This document shows positions 1-7,731 of a DNA stretch of 64,000 bases, piece after piece (position 1 is the stretch's first letter; the number at the start of each line of letters is the position of its first letter). This DNA is from JAVEDQ01 sp963783105 (GTDB taxonomy: Bacteria > Actinomycetota > Actinomycetes > Frankiales > Frankiaceae). The position numbers and the translations under genes are program-made. The stretch lies in assembly GCA_963783105.1 (NCBI GenBank), contig CAWAMI010000009.1:121579-185578 (forward strand). The letters run 5' to 3'. The notes under the pieces are model-generated. The model was given only the letters and a program-made list of their open reading frames with translations, was not told the DNA's origin and did not search any database.

Positions 1-299
1 TCGGCCTGCGGGCGCTGTATTTCTGCCTGTCCGGCCTGCTCACCCGCTTCCACTACCTCGGCGCCGGGCTGTCGCTGATCCTCGGCTTCATCGGCGTCAA
101 GATGCTGCTGCAGGCGCTGCACGCCTACGTCGACGGCGTGCCGACCATTCCGATCGGGGTCTCGCTCGGTGTCATCGTGGTGGTGCTCGGCGGCGCGATC
201 CTCGCCTCGCTGAAGTGGCCGAAGGAGTCGGCCGACGAGTTGCCGGGTGACGAGCCCGAGCCCGTCGAGGACCGCGACCGGGTCGGCGCGGACTCGTAG
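1..299 (+). CDS. TerC family integral membrane protein, C-terminal part (truncated by window edge)
   Basis: The reading frame is open from the left edge (first full codon at base 3) to a TAG at 297-299. The visible part carries hydrophobic segments with the block LSLILGFIGVKMLLQALHAY, which resembles the last helices of TerC/Alx-type proteins, followed by another membrane helix (IGVSLGVIVVVLGGAILASL) and an acidic cytoplasmic tail rich in Glu and Asp. TerC/Alx proteins are membrane proteins linked to metal-ion (manganese) or tellurite handling. The N-terminal half is outside the window, so the assignment rests on the C-terminal signature only. Confidence 0.75.
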   Translation, partial: GLRALYFCLSGLLTRFHYLGAGLSLILGFIGVKMLLQALHAYVDGVPTIPIGVSLGVIVVVLGGAILASLKWPKESADELPGDEPEPVEDRDRVGADS

Positions 300-338
300 C
301 GGCGGGCACCGGCTGCTCGCGAGCAGGAGCCTGCACCA

Positions 339-374
339 CGAACGGCGTGGAGTCCTCGGACTCCCCGCCGTTCG
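339..374. terminator. Bidirectional hairpin between convergent genes
   Basis: A long inverted repeat: 339-347 pairs with 366-374, then one mismatch, then 349-355 pairs with 358-364 around a 2-base loop. It sits between the TerC-like gene (plus) and the small membrane protein gene (minus), so it probably ends both transcripts. There is no clear T-tract, as is common for actinobacterial hairpins. Confidence 0.6.
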
Positions 375-402
375 TCTGCTCGTGTGCGGCGCCCCCCCCG
401 CG

Positions 403-603
403 TCAGGAGACCGCGCCCGCGCGCTCCTCCTCGAACGGGGAACCGTCGCGCGGAGCCGGCAGCGACCGCCCCGGATCCAGTGCGAACGACTCCTGGTCGG
501 GGAACTCTGCGCTGCGGATCCCCTGGACCATGTACCGGATCGCGGCGAGGACCAGCACGGCCTCCACCGCGACGAGCACTGCGATGATCGCCCCCGTCGA
601 CAT
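403..603 (-). CDS. Small single-span membrane protein, unknown function
   Basis: I place the start at the ATG at 603, giving 66 residues; a purine-rich GAGGGGGT lies just upstream on the minus strand. The protein opens with one transmembrane helix (GAIIAVLVAVEAVLVLAAI) followed by a charged tail ending EEERAGAVS. The open frame extends upstream to 756, but that part is basic and low-complexity, with no ribosome binding site. I do not recognise a family. It converges on the TerC-like gene. Confidence 0.5.
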   Translation of the reverse strand: MSTGAIIAVLVAVEAVLVLAAIRYMVQGIRSAEFPDQESFALDPGRSLPAPRDGSPFEEERAGAVS

Positions 604-756
604 CGCCACCCCCTCGCCCTCGTGCCGTGAACGACTCGGAGAGCTTCGCAGGAGATCCGCCGCCCGGCAGGCGTTCGGCGCAATCTCACGCGCTTCCCGT
701 TCGGCAGTTGTGGACGACGAGGCAGAAATGTCGGAGGTCCGCAGGACACTTCCCAC

Positions 757-1665
757 ATGTCAGAAACCGCCCCTGAGCAGCAGGAAGACGCCTACCCCGA
801 CACCGGCCAACCTGTATCCGACCAGCCCGCGCTCGATCTGGGCGACATCGCCCGCAACCTCCGTGCCGAGGGCATGACCCGCAGCCAGATCGCCCGCAGC
901 CTCGCGGTGTCCACGTGGCGGGTGACCGAACTCCTCGCGGGCGAACCGCCGCGACATCCGGGCCTACGAGCCCGTGCGAAGGACGACGTACACGCCCGAG
1001 CACGGCAGCTGCGGGCGGAGGGCAAGACCTACGACGAGATCGCCGAGGAGCTCGGGGTCAGCAAGGCCAGCGTCAGCCTGTGGACGCGGGATCTGCCGAA
1101 GCCGCCGCCGCGCGAGCGAAGCGCGTACGACTTCGAGCGGGTGTCGGCCGCCAGGCGCGCGCAGTGGGAGCCGTTCCTTGCCGAACGTGAGAAGGAACGG
1201 CAGGAGACGAAGGCGAAGGCAGCGGCGTCGGTGCCGCAGTTGGACGACCAGGTGTTGTTGATGCTCGGCGCTGTCCTCTATTGGGCCGAGGGCACCAAGG
1301 ACAAGCCATGGGGGCGCAAGGAGTCGCTTCGCCTCATCAACAGCGACGCCGACGTCATTCGCGTCTTCCTTCGTTGGTTGACGTCCATGGGGGTGACCAA
1401 GGACCGGCTCACCTTCCGGGTAGCGATCCACGAGTCCGCTGATGTCGATGCCGCGACCAGCTACTGGGCTGGAGTCGTCGGAGTCGGTCTCGATGCCTTC
1501 GCCAAGCCCACGATCAAGAAGCACAACCCCCGAAGCGTCCGCAAGAACGTCGGCAACAACTACCAGGGCTGCCTCGTGGTCGGTGTACGCGACAGTCGGC
1601 GCGAGTACCAGGTGATGGATGGCCTGTGGCATGGCATCGTGGAGGCGCTATCCGGCGTGGTGTAA
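757..1665 (+). CDS. Two-helix-turn-helix DNA-binding protein with LAGLIDADG-like C-terminal domain
   Basis: 302 residues. Two helix-turn-helix units are visible: around residues 28-60 (MTRSQIARSLAVSTWRVTEL) and 80-115 (KTYDEIAEELGVSKASVSLW), both of the resolvase/homeodomain-like type. The C-terminal part from about residue 168 (MLGAVLYWAEGTKDKP, INSDADVIRVFLRWL, then an FAKPTIKKHNPRS block) resembles the fold pattern of LAGLIDADG-type endonuclease-like domains, with the acidic residue in the WAEG motif. The last five codons (S-G-V-V-stop) lie inside the tRNA-Gln gene, a 15-bp same-strand overlap. A GGAGGT at 733-738 is far upstream of the ATG, so the exact start is uncertain. Role unknown: regulator or relic of a mobile gene. 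Confidence 0.65.
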   Translation: MSETAPEQQEDAYPDTGQPVSDQPALDLGDIARNLRAEGMTRSQIARSLAVSTWRVTELLAGEPPRHPGLRARAKDDVHARARQLRAEGKTYDEIAEELGVSKASVSLWTRDLPKPPPRERSAYDFERVSAARRAQWEPFLAEREKERQETKAKAAASVPQLDDQVLLMLGAVLYWAEGTKDKPWGRKESLRLINSDADVIRVFLRWLTSMGVTKDRLTFRVAIHESADVDAATSYWAGVVGVGLDAFAKPTIKKHNPRSVRKNVGNNYQGCLVVGVRDSRREYQVMDGLWHGIVEALSGVV

Positions 1666-1722
1666 TTGGCAACACCCTTGGTTTTGGTCCAAGTGTTCTG
1701 GGTTCAAGTCCTGGCGCCGGAG
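1651..1722 (+). tRNA. tRNA-Gln (anticodon UUG)
   Basis: Cloverleaf read directly: the acceptor stem TCCGGCG (1651-1657) pairs with CGCCGGA (1715-1721); the anticodon stem CTTGG (1677-1681) pairs with CCAAG (1689-1693); the loop TTTTGGT has anticodon TTG at 1684-1686; the T-loop is GTTCAAGTC. The 3' CCA is not encoded. A glutamine tRNA in front of glmU is a known actinobacterial arrangement. Its first 15 bases double as the end of the preceding coding sequence. Confidence 0.95.
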
Positions 1723-1881
1723 CCGTTCGAATCCTCCGGATCGGTTTCTCGGCCGAGCCGGCCCCGCCGGTACAGTCGTAGCGGTTCCGGGCAGTGCTGC
1801 GCCGTCGCTGATCCCGATCGAGCCGCCGCCCGCCGACCATCCCCGCCGCAAGCCGCTGCGGCCGGATCGAGGAGTTCTCCC

Positions 1882-3408
1882 GTGACCGACCACCGGCCTG
1901 CCGTGGCGGTCGTGCTGGCAGCGGGTCAGGGCACGCGGATGAAGTCGGCCAAGGCCAAGGTTCTGCACGAGATCGCCGGTCGAACCCTGCTCGGGCACGT
2001 GCTGCACAGCCTCGAACCCCTCAAGCCGGAGCGCACCCTCGTCGTCGTCGGCCACGATCGTGAAGCCGTCAGCGCCACGCTGCCCGAGGGCGTCGAGCCC
2101 GTCGTCCAGGCTCAGCAGAACGGCACCGGCCACGCCGTCCGGCTGGCCCTCGAGGCGGTGGACGAGCTGCCGGAGCACGCCACCGTCGTGGTGCTGCCCG
2201 GCGACGCCCCGCTGCTGCGCGGCGAGACGCTGCGCCGGATGACCCGTCGGCACCAGGAGCAGAAGGCCGCCGTCACCCTGCTCACCGCGATGATGGACGA
2301 CCCCACCGGCTACGGCCGCGTCGTGCGCGGCGGCAGCAGTTCGCACCCCACGAAGGCCGATGCGCTCGGCGGTGTGGTCCGCGCCGTGATCGAGGAGCGC
2401 GACGCGGACGATGCGACGAAGCAGATCCGCGAGGTCGCCGTCAGCGTCTACGCCTTCGCGGCCGGTCCGCTGCGTCGCTCGCTGGCGAAGCTGACGACCG
2501 ACAACGCTCAGGGCGAGGAGTACCTCACCGATGTGATCGGGCTGCTGGTGGGGGAGCGGGCGCTCGTCCAGGCCGTGACCACCGACCTGCCGGCCGAGAC
2601 GGCCGGGGTCAACGATCGCGTGCAGCTGGCCGAGGCGGGCCGGGTGCTCAACGCCCGTCTCGTCGAGCGGGCGATGCGGGCCGGCGCCACGGTGATCGAC
2701 CCGGCGACGACCTGGATCGGCACCGAGGTCGAGATCGAGCCGGACGCCACGCTGCTGCCCAACACCAGCCTCACCGGCCGCACCCGCATCGGCGCCGGCG
2801 CCACCGTCGGCCCGGACTGCTCGCTCACCGACACCTCGGTCGGCGCCGAGGCGCGGGTCCGCCGCACCACGGCCGACTCCGCGGTGATCGGCGGAGGTGC
2901 CGACGTCGGCCCGTACACCTACCTGCGCCCCGGCACGGTCCTCGGCGTCGGCAGCAAGGCCGGGGCCTTCGTCGAGATGAAGGCCGCGAACCTCGGCGAC
3001 GGCGCGAAGGTGCCGCACCTGTCCTACGTCGGCGACGCCGACATCGGCGAGGGCAGCAACGTCGGGTGCGCCACGGTCTTCGTCAACTACGACGGCGTCG
3101 CGAAGCACCGCACCGTCGTGGGCAAGCACACCCGCATCGGCAGCGACACCATGCTCGTCGCCCCCGTGACGATCGGTGACGGGGCCTACACGGCGGCGGG
3201 CAGCGTCATCACCGCCGACGTCCCCGCCGGCGCCATGGGCGTCGGCCGGGCCAAGCAGCGCAACGTCGAGGGCTGGGTGGAGCGGCGGCGCGCCGGCAGC
3301 TCCTCGGCCGACGCGGCCCGGACGTCCAGCACGGTGACCAGTACGGCAGGAACCAGTACGGCAACAGACAGTCCCGCACAGCAGGCGACACAGGAGGCCG
3401 GCGAGTGA
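1882..3408 (+). CDS. glmU: Bifunctional N-acetylglucosamine-1-phosphate uridyltransferase / glucosamine-1-phosphate acetyltransferase GlmU
   Basis: Makes UDP-GlcNAc, the precursor of peptidoglycan and many surface glycans, in the cytoplasm. The start is taken as GTG 1882 with GGAG seven bases upstream (508 residues); the frame stays open further upstream through the tRNA region, but that is not protein-like. The N-terminal pyrophosphorylase domain has LAAGQGTRMKSAKAKVLHE-type nucleotide-binding loop residues near position 12, and GTGHAVRLA. The C-terminal left-handed beta-helix has YLRPGTVLGVGSKAGAFVEM and the NYDG acetyltransferase motif. A Ser/Thr-rich extension of roughly 45 residues follows the helix. 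It overlaps prs by 4 bases (GTGA), so the two are translationally coupled. Confidence 0.97.
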   Translation: MTDHRPAVAVVLAAGQGTRMKSAKAKVLHEIAGRTLLGHVLHSLEPLKPERTLVVVGHDREAVSATLPEGVEPVVQAQQNGTGHAVRLALEAVDELPEHATVVVLPGDAPLLRGETLRRMTRRHQEQKAAVTLLTAMMDDPTGYGRVVRGGSSSHPTKADALGGVVRAVIEERDADDATKQIREVAVSVYAFAAGPLRRSLAKLTTDNAQGEEYLTDVIGLLVGERALVQAVTTDLPAETAGVNDRVQLAEAGRVLNARLVERAMRAGATVIDPATTWIGTEVEIEPDATLLPNTSLTGRTRIGAGATVGPDCSLTDTSVGAEARVRRTTADSAVIGGGADVGPYTYLRPGTVLGVGSKAGAFVEMKAANLGDGAKVPHLSYVGDADIGEGSNVGCATVFVNYDGVAKHRTVVGKHTRIGSDTMLVAPVTIGDGAYTAAGSVITADVPAGAMGVGRAKQRNVEGWVERRRAGSSSADAARTSSTVTSTAGTSTATDSPAQQATQEAGE

Positions 3409-4379
3409 CCGGAATGCGCGGCGAGAGCCAACGCAATCTCATGCTCTTCACGGGGCGCGCCCACCCGGCGCTGGCGGCCGACATCGCCAACGCCATCGGC
3501 GTCGATCCGGTGCCCACGCAGTCGTACGAGTTCGCCAGCGGCGAGATCTTCGTGCGGTTCGAGGAGTCGGTCCGGGGCTGCGACGCCTTCGTCGTCCAGA
3601 GCCACGCCGCGCCCATCAACACCTGGCTGATGGAGCAGCTGCTGATGGTCGACGCCCTCAAGCGGGCCTCGGCCAAGCGCATCACCGTGGTCGCGCCGTT
3701 CTACCCCTACGCGCGGCAGGACAAGAAGCACCGCGGTCGCGAGCCGATCAGCGCGCGCCTGATGGCGGACCTGTTCAAGACGGCGGGTGCCGACCGGCTG
3801 ATGACCGTCGACCTGCACACCGCTCAGATCCAGGGCTTCTTCGACGGCCCGGTCGACCACCTGTTCGCGCTGCCGATCCTCGCCGACTACATCGAGGAGC
3901 GGGTCGAGGGCGAGATCACGGTCGTCGCTCCGGACGCGGGTCGCGTGCGCGTCGCCGAGCGCTGGACCGACCGGCTCGGCTGCCCGCTCGCCATCATCCA
4001 CAAGCGCCGCGACCCGAGCGTGCCCAACAAGGTCATGAGCTCGGACGTCGTCGGCGACGTGCAGGGCCGCACCTGCATCATCGTCGACGACATGATCGAC
4101 ACCGCCGGCACCATCACCAAGGCGGCGGACTCGCTGATCGAGCACGGTGCGGCCAAGGTCATCGCCGCCGCGACCCACCCCGTGCTGTCCGGTCCCGCCG
4201 CCGACCGGCTGAAGAACTCGCAGATCAGCGAGGTCGTCATCACGGACACGCTGCCGGTGCCGCCCGAGGCGCAGATCGACAAGCTGACCACCCTGTCGAT
4301 CGCGCCGCTGCTCGCCCGCGCCATCCGCGAGGTGTTCAGCGACGGTTCGGTCACCAGCCTCTTCGGCGGCGACGCCTGA
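3405..4379 (+). CDS. prs: Ribose-phosphate pyrophosphokinase (PRPP synthetase)
   Basis: Converts ribose 5-phosphate and ATP to PRPP for nucleotide, histidine and (in actinobacteria) arabinan precursor synthesis. 324 residues, normal family length. Family blocks are clear: FASGEIFVRFEESVRG, PYARQDKKHRGREPISARL, TVDLHTAQIQGFFD and the PRPP-binding loop IIVDDMIDTAGT. The GTG at 3405 overlaps the glmU stop; ATG at 3414 is a possible alternative. A 10-base duplication (GACGCCTGAG, twice) straddles the stop codon. Confidence 0.97.
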   Translation: MTGMRGESQRNLMLFTGRAHPALAADIANAIGVDPVPTQSYEFASGEIFVRFEESVRGCDAFVVQSHAAPINTWLMEQLLMVDALKRASAKRITVVAPFYPYARQDKKHRGREPISARLMADLFKTAGADRLMTVDLHTAQIQGFFDGPVDHLFALPILADYIEERVEGEITVVAPDAGRVRVAERWTDRLGCPLAIIHKRRDPSVPNKVMSSDVVGDVQGRTCIIVDDMIDTAGTITKAADSLIEHGAAKVIAAATHPVLSGPAADRLKNSQISEVVITDTLPVPPEAQIDKLTTLSIAPLLARAIREVFSDGSVTSLFGGDA

Positions 4380-4536
4380 GCCGACGCCTGAGCTCGCGCA
4401 ACGCGTAAAGTTCACCCTCGGTCGTTCGCGCGGAGCCGCTCGAGGTCCTTCCCGGCGCCCAGCGTCCGATTCCGTCCGCAGCAAGCACACACCAGACGCT
4501 CGAAGCAGCATCGCAGCCTGAAGGAGCAGTACCGCC

Positions 4537-5262
4537 GTGGCCGAGGTCCGCATACCCGCCGAGCAGCGCACCGAGTTCGGCAAGGGTGGCGCGCGCCGTA
4601 CCCGTCGGGCCGGCAAGGTTCCCGCCGTCCTCTACGGCCACGGCCAGCAGCCGCGTCACCTGTCCCTCCCGGCGCGGGAGATCGCCGCCGCGCTGCGGTA
4701 CGACGCCAACGCCCTGCTCGAGCTGCAGCTCGACGGCGGTGCCGAGCTCGCTCTGGCCAAGGACGTGCAGCGAGACCCGCTGAAGCAGACGATCGACCAC
4801 ATCGACCTGATCGCGGTCCGCCGTGGCGAGAAGGTCCAGGTCGAGGTGTCGATCTCGCTCGTCGGCGAATCGCCGTCGGACACCCTGGTCCAGCTCGAGT
4901 CGAACACCGTCACGGTGTCCGCCGACGCCACCAGCATCCCGACCGAGTTCCAGGTCGACGTCTCCGAGCTCGGCGTCGGCGACTCCATCACCGCCGGCGA
5001 CCTCGACCTGCCCGACGGCGTGGAACTCGCCGTCGAGGCGGACAGCTCGATCGTCCAGGGCCTGCCCGCCCCGACCGCCGACGAGCTCGAGGCCGAGATC
5101 GCGGACGTCGAGGCCGAGCTCGGAGCCGGTCAGGCCGGTGCCGCCGTCGAGGAGCAGGTCGAGGCGCCCGGCGAGCCGACCGGCGAGGGCGACGTCGTGC
5201 CCGGCACGGCCGAGAGCTCCGGCGGGCCGTCCGAGGACGCCTCGAAGGGCGCCGACGAGTAA
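4537..5262 (+). CDS. rplY: 50S ribosomal protein L25 / general stress protein Ctc
   Basis: 241 residues, the longer Ctc-type of L25: an N-terminal 5S rRNA-binding domain (RTEFGKGGARRTRRAGKVPAVLYG near residue 10-33, of which the RRTRRAGKVPAVLYG core is diagnostic), then the TL5-like beta domain ending around residue 180, then an acidic Glu/Ala-rich tail. The GTG start at 4537 has AAGGAG about 10 bases upstream. It sits between prs and pth, the usual actinobacterial neighbourhood. Confidence 0.95.
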   Translation: MAEVRIPAEQRTEFGKGGARRTRRAGKVPAVLYGHGQQPRHLSLPAREIAAALRYDANALLELQLDGGAELALAKDVQRDPLKQTIDHIDLIAVRRGEKVQVEVSISLVGESPSDTLVQLESNTVTVSADATSIPTEFQVDVSELGVGDSITAGDLDLPDGVELAVEADSSIVQGLPAPTADELEAEIADVEAELGAGQAGAAVEEQVEAPGEPTGEGDVVPGTAESSGGPSEDASKGADE

Positions 5263-5304
5263 CCGCCGGCAGCCAAGAACGCTCCTGCTCCGATCCCGGA
5301 GAAG

Positions 5305-5910
5305 GTGACTGCCCTGACGACGCCGACCGCGTTGCCCGCTCCCGACGAGCTCTGCGCCGTGCTCGGGCTCGGTAACCCCGGCCCGACCTACGCCGAGAAC
5401 CGGCACAACCTCGGCGCGATGGTCGTCGACCTGCTCGCCGAGCGCATGGGCGGCAGGTTCGCCAAGGGCGCGCGCGGTCGTGCCGATGTCGTGGAGGGCC
5501 GACTGGTCGGCCAGCGGGTCGTGCTGGCCAAGCCGCGGTCGTACATGAACGAGTCGGGCGGCCCGGCGGCGGCGGTGCTGGCGTTCTACAAGGTGCCGGC
5601 GGAGCGGCTCGTGGTCGTCCACGACGAACTCGACCTGCCGTTCGGGGCGATTCGGCTGAAGCTGGGCGGAGGCCCCGGCGGGCACAACGGGCTGCGCTCC
5701 CTCGACCGCAGCCTCGGCACTCGCGAGTACCTGCGCGTACGCGTCGGCATCGGCCGGCCTCCCGGTCGTCAGGATCCGGCCGACTACGTGCTGCGCAACT
5801 TCTCGCCACCCGAGCGCAAGGAACTCCCGCTCGAGATCGAGCGGGCGGCCGACGCCGTCGAGGCACTGCTGACCAAGGGCCTCGAAGCAGCGCAAAACGC
5901 CTATCACTGA
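5305..5910 (+). CDS. pth: Peptidyl-tRNA hydrolase
   Basis: Recycles tRNA from stalled peptidyl-tRNA. 201 residues. Diagnostic blocks: VLGLGNPGPTYAENRHNLG with the catalytic His near residue 34, KPRSYMNESGGP, VVHDELDLPFGAIRLKLGGG and GGHNGLRSL. The GTG at 5305 has a close purine-rich GGAGAAGG; the in-frame TTG at 5332 would still keep the conserved core. The short 42-bp gap suggests co-transcription with rplY. Confidence 0.96.
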   Translation: MTALTTPTALPAPDELCAVLGLGNPGPTYAENRHNLGAMVVDLLAERMGGRFAKGARGRADVVEGRLVGQRVVLAKPRSYMNESGGPAAAVLAFYKVPAERLVVVHDELDLPFGAIRLKLGGGPGGHNGLRSLDRSLGTREYLRVRVGIGRPPGRQDPADYVLRNFSPPERKELPLEIERAADAVEALLTKGLEAAQNAYH

Positions 5911-5988
5911 CAATCAGGCCGAAGCGCGAACGGTTCAGCCACGATTACGCAACGTGTCGACCGTAACGAAAGAAAGCGGCCACGCGTT

Positions 5989-5999
5989 AACACAGTGTT
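5989..5999. promoter_or_regulatory. Short palindrome upstream of the initiating glycosyltransferase gene
   Basis: AACACAGTGTT is a perfect 11-base dyad centred on 5994, in the 158-bp gap between pth and the first surface-glycan gene. The gap is less GC-rich than its surroundings, and GCAACG/GTAACG-like words occur about 25-50 bases upstream. It could be an operator; no protein can be assigned. Confidence 0.25.
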
Positions 6000-6068
6000 G
6001 ATGCAGGATGGCGTCAACCCGGTGATGAGCAAGCATCCCCGGCACGCTTCGGGGGAGGCGGCTGGTCC

Positions 6069-7577
6069 ATGGCAACCCTGCGCGACGATTGGGTGAGCGA
6101 TCCCCAGGAGATCCCGGCACCCACGGGTGCCGTCACTCTCGCGCACGTCCTGGACGAGCCCGCCGCGGCCGGCCCCGCCACCGCCCTGGAGGTCCCGCGT
6201 ACGCGTTCGTCGCATACGCACCCCCCACATGCGAGTCGCCTGGTACGCGCCCTGGCCGGCGCGCACCGCCGCTCCGGTCTCCTGCTGTTCGCGCTCGACA
6301 GCGTGGCCCTGCTACTGGCCTTCGCCGTCGCCGGGCCCCTGTCGATGCTCGGCGCGTGGCTGCTGACCATCGCGATCTTCGGCTGGCGCGGCCTCTACCG
6401 CTCCCGGCTCTCCATCTCGCTGCTCGACCATTTCCCGGTCCTGTTCGCCGCACCGCTGCTCGCCGGTTCGCTGGCCCTCACGCACGACCTGGTCCGACCG
6501 CAGCCGACGGAGCGCCTCGACCACACCATCTCCTCCGGCCTCCTCGCCGCCGTCGCCGTTCTGGTCGGTCGCGCCGTCGCCTACGCGGTGATCCGCGGGG
6601 TCCGCGCCCGGGGCCTCGTCGCGCACCGCACCCTGATCCTCGGCGCCGGCAAGGTCGGCCACGGGCTTGCCGAGTCGCTGTTGCAGCGTCCCCAGTACGG
6701 CCTGAGCCCGGTCTCGTTCTGGGATCCCACGCCGATGCTCAGCTCCTCCGAGCTCGGCCTCCCGATCCGCAACGACGCCCTCGCCGAGGCGATCCGCGAC
6801 AGCGGCGCGAACGTCGTGCTGGTCGCGTTCGGCCGCGCCGCCGAATCGGGGATGGTCGACATCGTCCGGACCTGCGACCGGATGAACTGCGAGATCTTCG
6901 TCGTCCCCCGGCTGTTCGAGCTGGCGCAGCGCAGCTACGGCATGGACGAGGTCTGGGGCACGCCGCTGATGCGCCTGCGGCGACCGGCGTTCCAGTCGAA
7001 GACCTGGCGGCTCAAGCGCGTCGTCGACGTCGTCGTCTCCGCGACCCTGCTGCTGCCGCTGGCCCCGCTTCTGGCGGTCTGCGCCCTGGCGGTCCGGCTC
7101 GAGGGCGGCCCGGGCGTGATCTTCCGTCAGCAGCGCGTCGGCCTCGACGGCCGCGTGTTCGACCTGTTGAAGTTCCGCTCGATGCGCCCCGCCAGCCAGG
7201 AGGAGTCCGCGACGCGCTGGTCGGTCGCCGCGGACGACCGGATCGGTCCGGTGGGCCGTTTCCTGCGCCGCACGTCCCTCGACGAGCTCCCGCAGCTGGT
7301 CAACGTGCTGCGCGGGGACATGACGCTCGTGGGCCCGAGGCCGGAGCGGCCGCACTTCGTCCACCAGTTCACCGACGAGCTGCCCCGCTACGTGGCGCGC
7401 CATCGGGTGCCGGCGGGCCTCACGGGCTGGGCCCAGATCCACGGCCTCCGCGGCGACACCTCGCTCGCGGACCGGGTCCGCTTCGACAACTACTACATCG
7501 AGAACTGGTCGCTCTGGCTCGACACGAAGATCCTCGCCCGGACACTGGCGGCGGTGGTCCGTCGCGAGGGGGCATGA
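6069..7577 (+). CDS. Undecaprenyl-phosphate sugar-1-phosphate transferase (exopolysaccharide initiating enzyme, WbaP/WcaJ type)
   Basis: Starts glycan synthesis by transferring a sugar-1-phosphate from a nucleotide sugar to the lipid carrier at the inner membrane. 502 residues: four hydrophobic segments between residues about 75 and 190, a cytoplasmic Rossmann-like region (LILGAGKVGHGLAESLL near 195), another membrane segment near 325, then the catalytic domain with LKRVVDVVVSATLLLPLAPL, FRQQRVGLDGRVFDLLKFRSM, RFLRRTSLDELPQLVNVLRG, MTLVGPRPERP and PAGLTGWAQIHGLRGDTSL. The ATG at 6069 has GGGGGAGG about 10 bases upstream. It opens the exopolysaccharide locus. The sugar it transfers cannot be told from sequence. 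Confidence 0.92.
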   Translation: MATLRDDWVSDPQEIPAPTGAVTLAHVLDEPAAAGPATALEVPRTRSSHTHPPHASRLVRALAGAHRRSGLLLFALDSVALLLAFAVAGPLSMLGAWLLTIAIFGWRGLYRSRLSISLLDHFPVLFAAPLLAGSLALTHDLVRPQPTERLDHTISSGLLAAVAVLVGRAVAYAVIRGVRARGLVAHRTLILGAGKVGHGLAESLLQRPQYGLSPVSFWDPTPMLSSSELGLPIRNDALAEAIRDSGANVVLVAFGRAAESGMVDIVRTCDRMNCEIFVVPRLFELAQRSYGMDEVWGTPLMRLRRPAFQSKTWRLKRVVDVVVSATLLLPLAPLLAVCALAVRLEGGPGVIFRQQRVGLDGRVFDLLKFRSMRPASQEESATRWSVAADDRIGPVGRFLRRTSLDELPQLVNVLRGDMTLVGPRPERPHFVHQFTDELPRYVARHRVPAGLTGWAQIHGLRGDTSLADRVRFDNYYIENWSLWLDTKILARTLAAVVRREGA

Positions 7578-7604
7578 CGCGGCCGCTCCGTAGCCGCCGG
7601 ACAC

Positions 7605-7632
7605 GTCGAGGGGACGTGCCCGTCTCCTCGAC
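7605..7632. terminator. Hairpin after the initiating transferase
   Basis: A 12-bp stem (7605-7616 with 7621-7632, one G/T mismatch) closes a 4-base loop. It lies 27 bases past the stop of the initiating transferase and before the lipoprotein gene; no T-tract follows. Confidence 0.5.
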
Positions 7633-7731
7633 GGACCTCGCGGTGTTCCCGCCGCCGCGTTGCGCCGAATGCGCGGCGCGGATGCGGCCGAACGGCTCAG
7701 GTCGGGGCGCGACCCGGTCGAGACGTGAGAC

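Noticed and set aside
1651..1722. tRNA-Gln as attachment site of an integrated element
   Set aside because: No integrase, no downstream repeat of the tRNA 3' end, and housekeeping genes follow directly.
1648..3129. Long minus-strand open frame opposite glmU
   Set aside because: Antisense shadow of a clear GlmU gene in GC-rich DNA; composition is Arg/Gly/Asp/Val low complexity.
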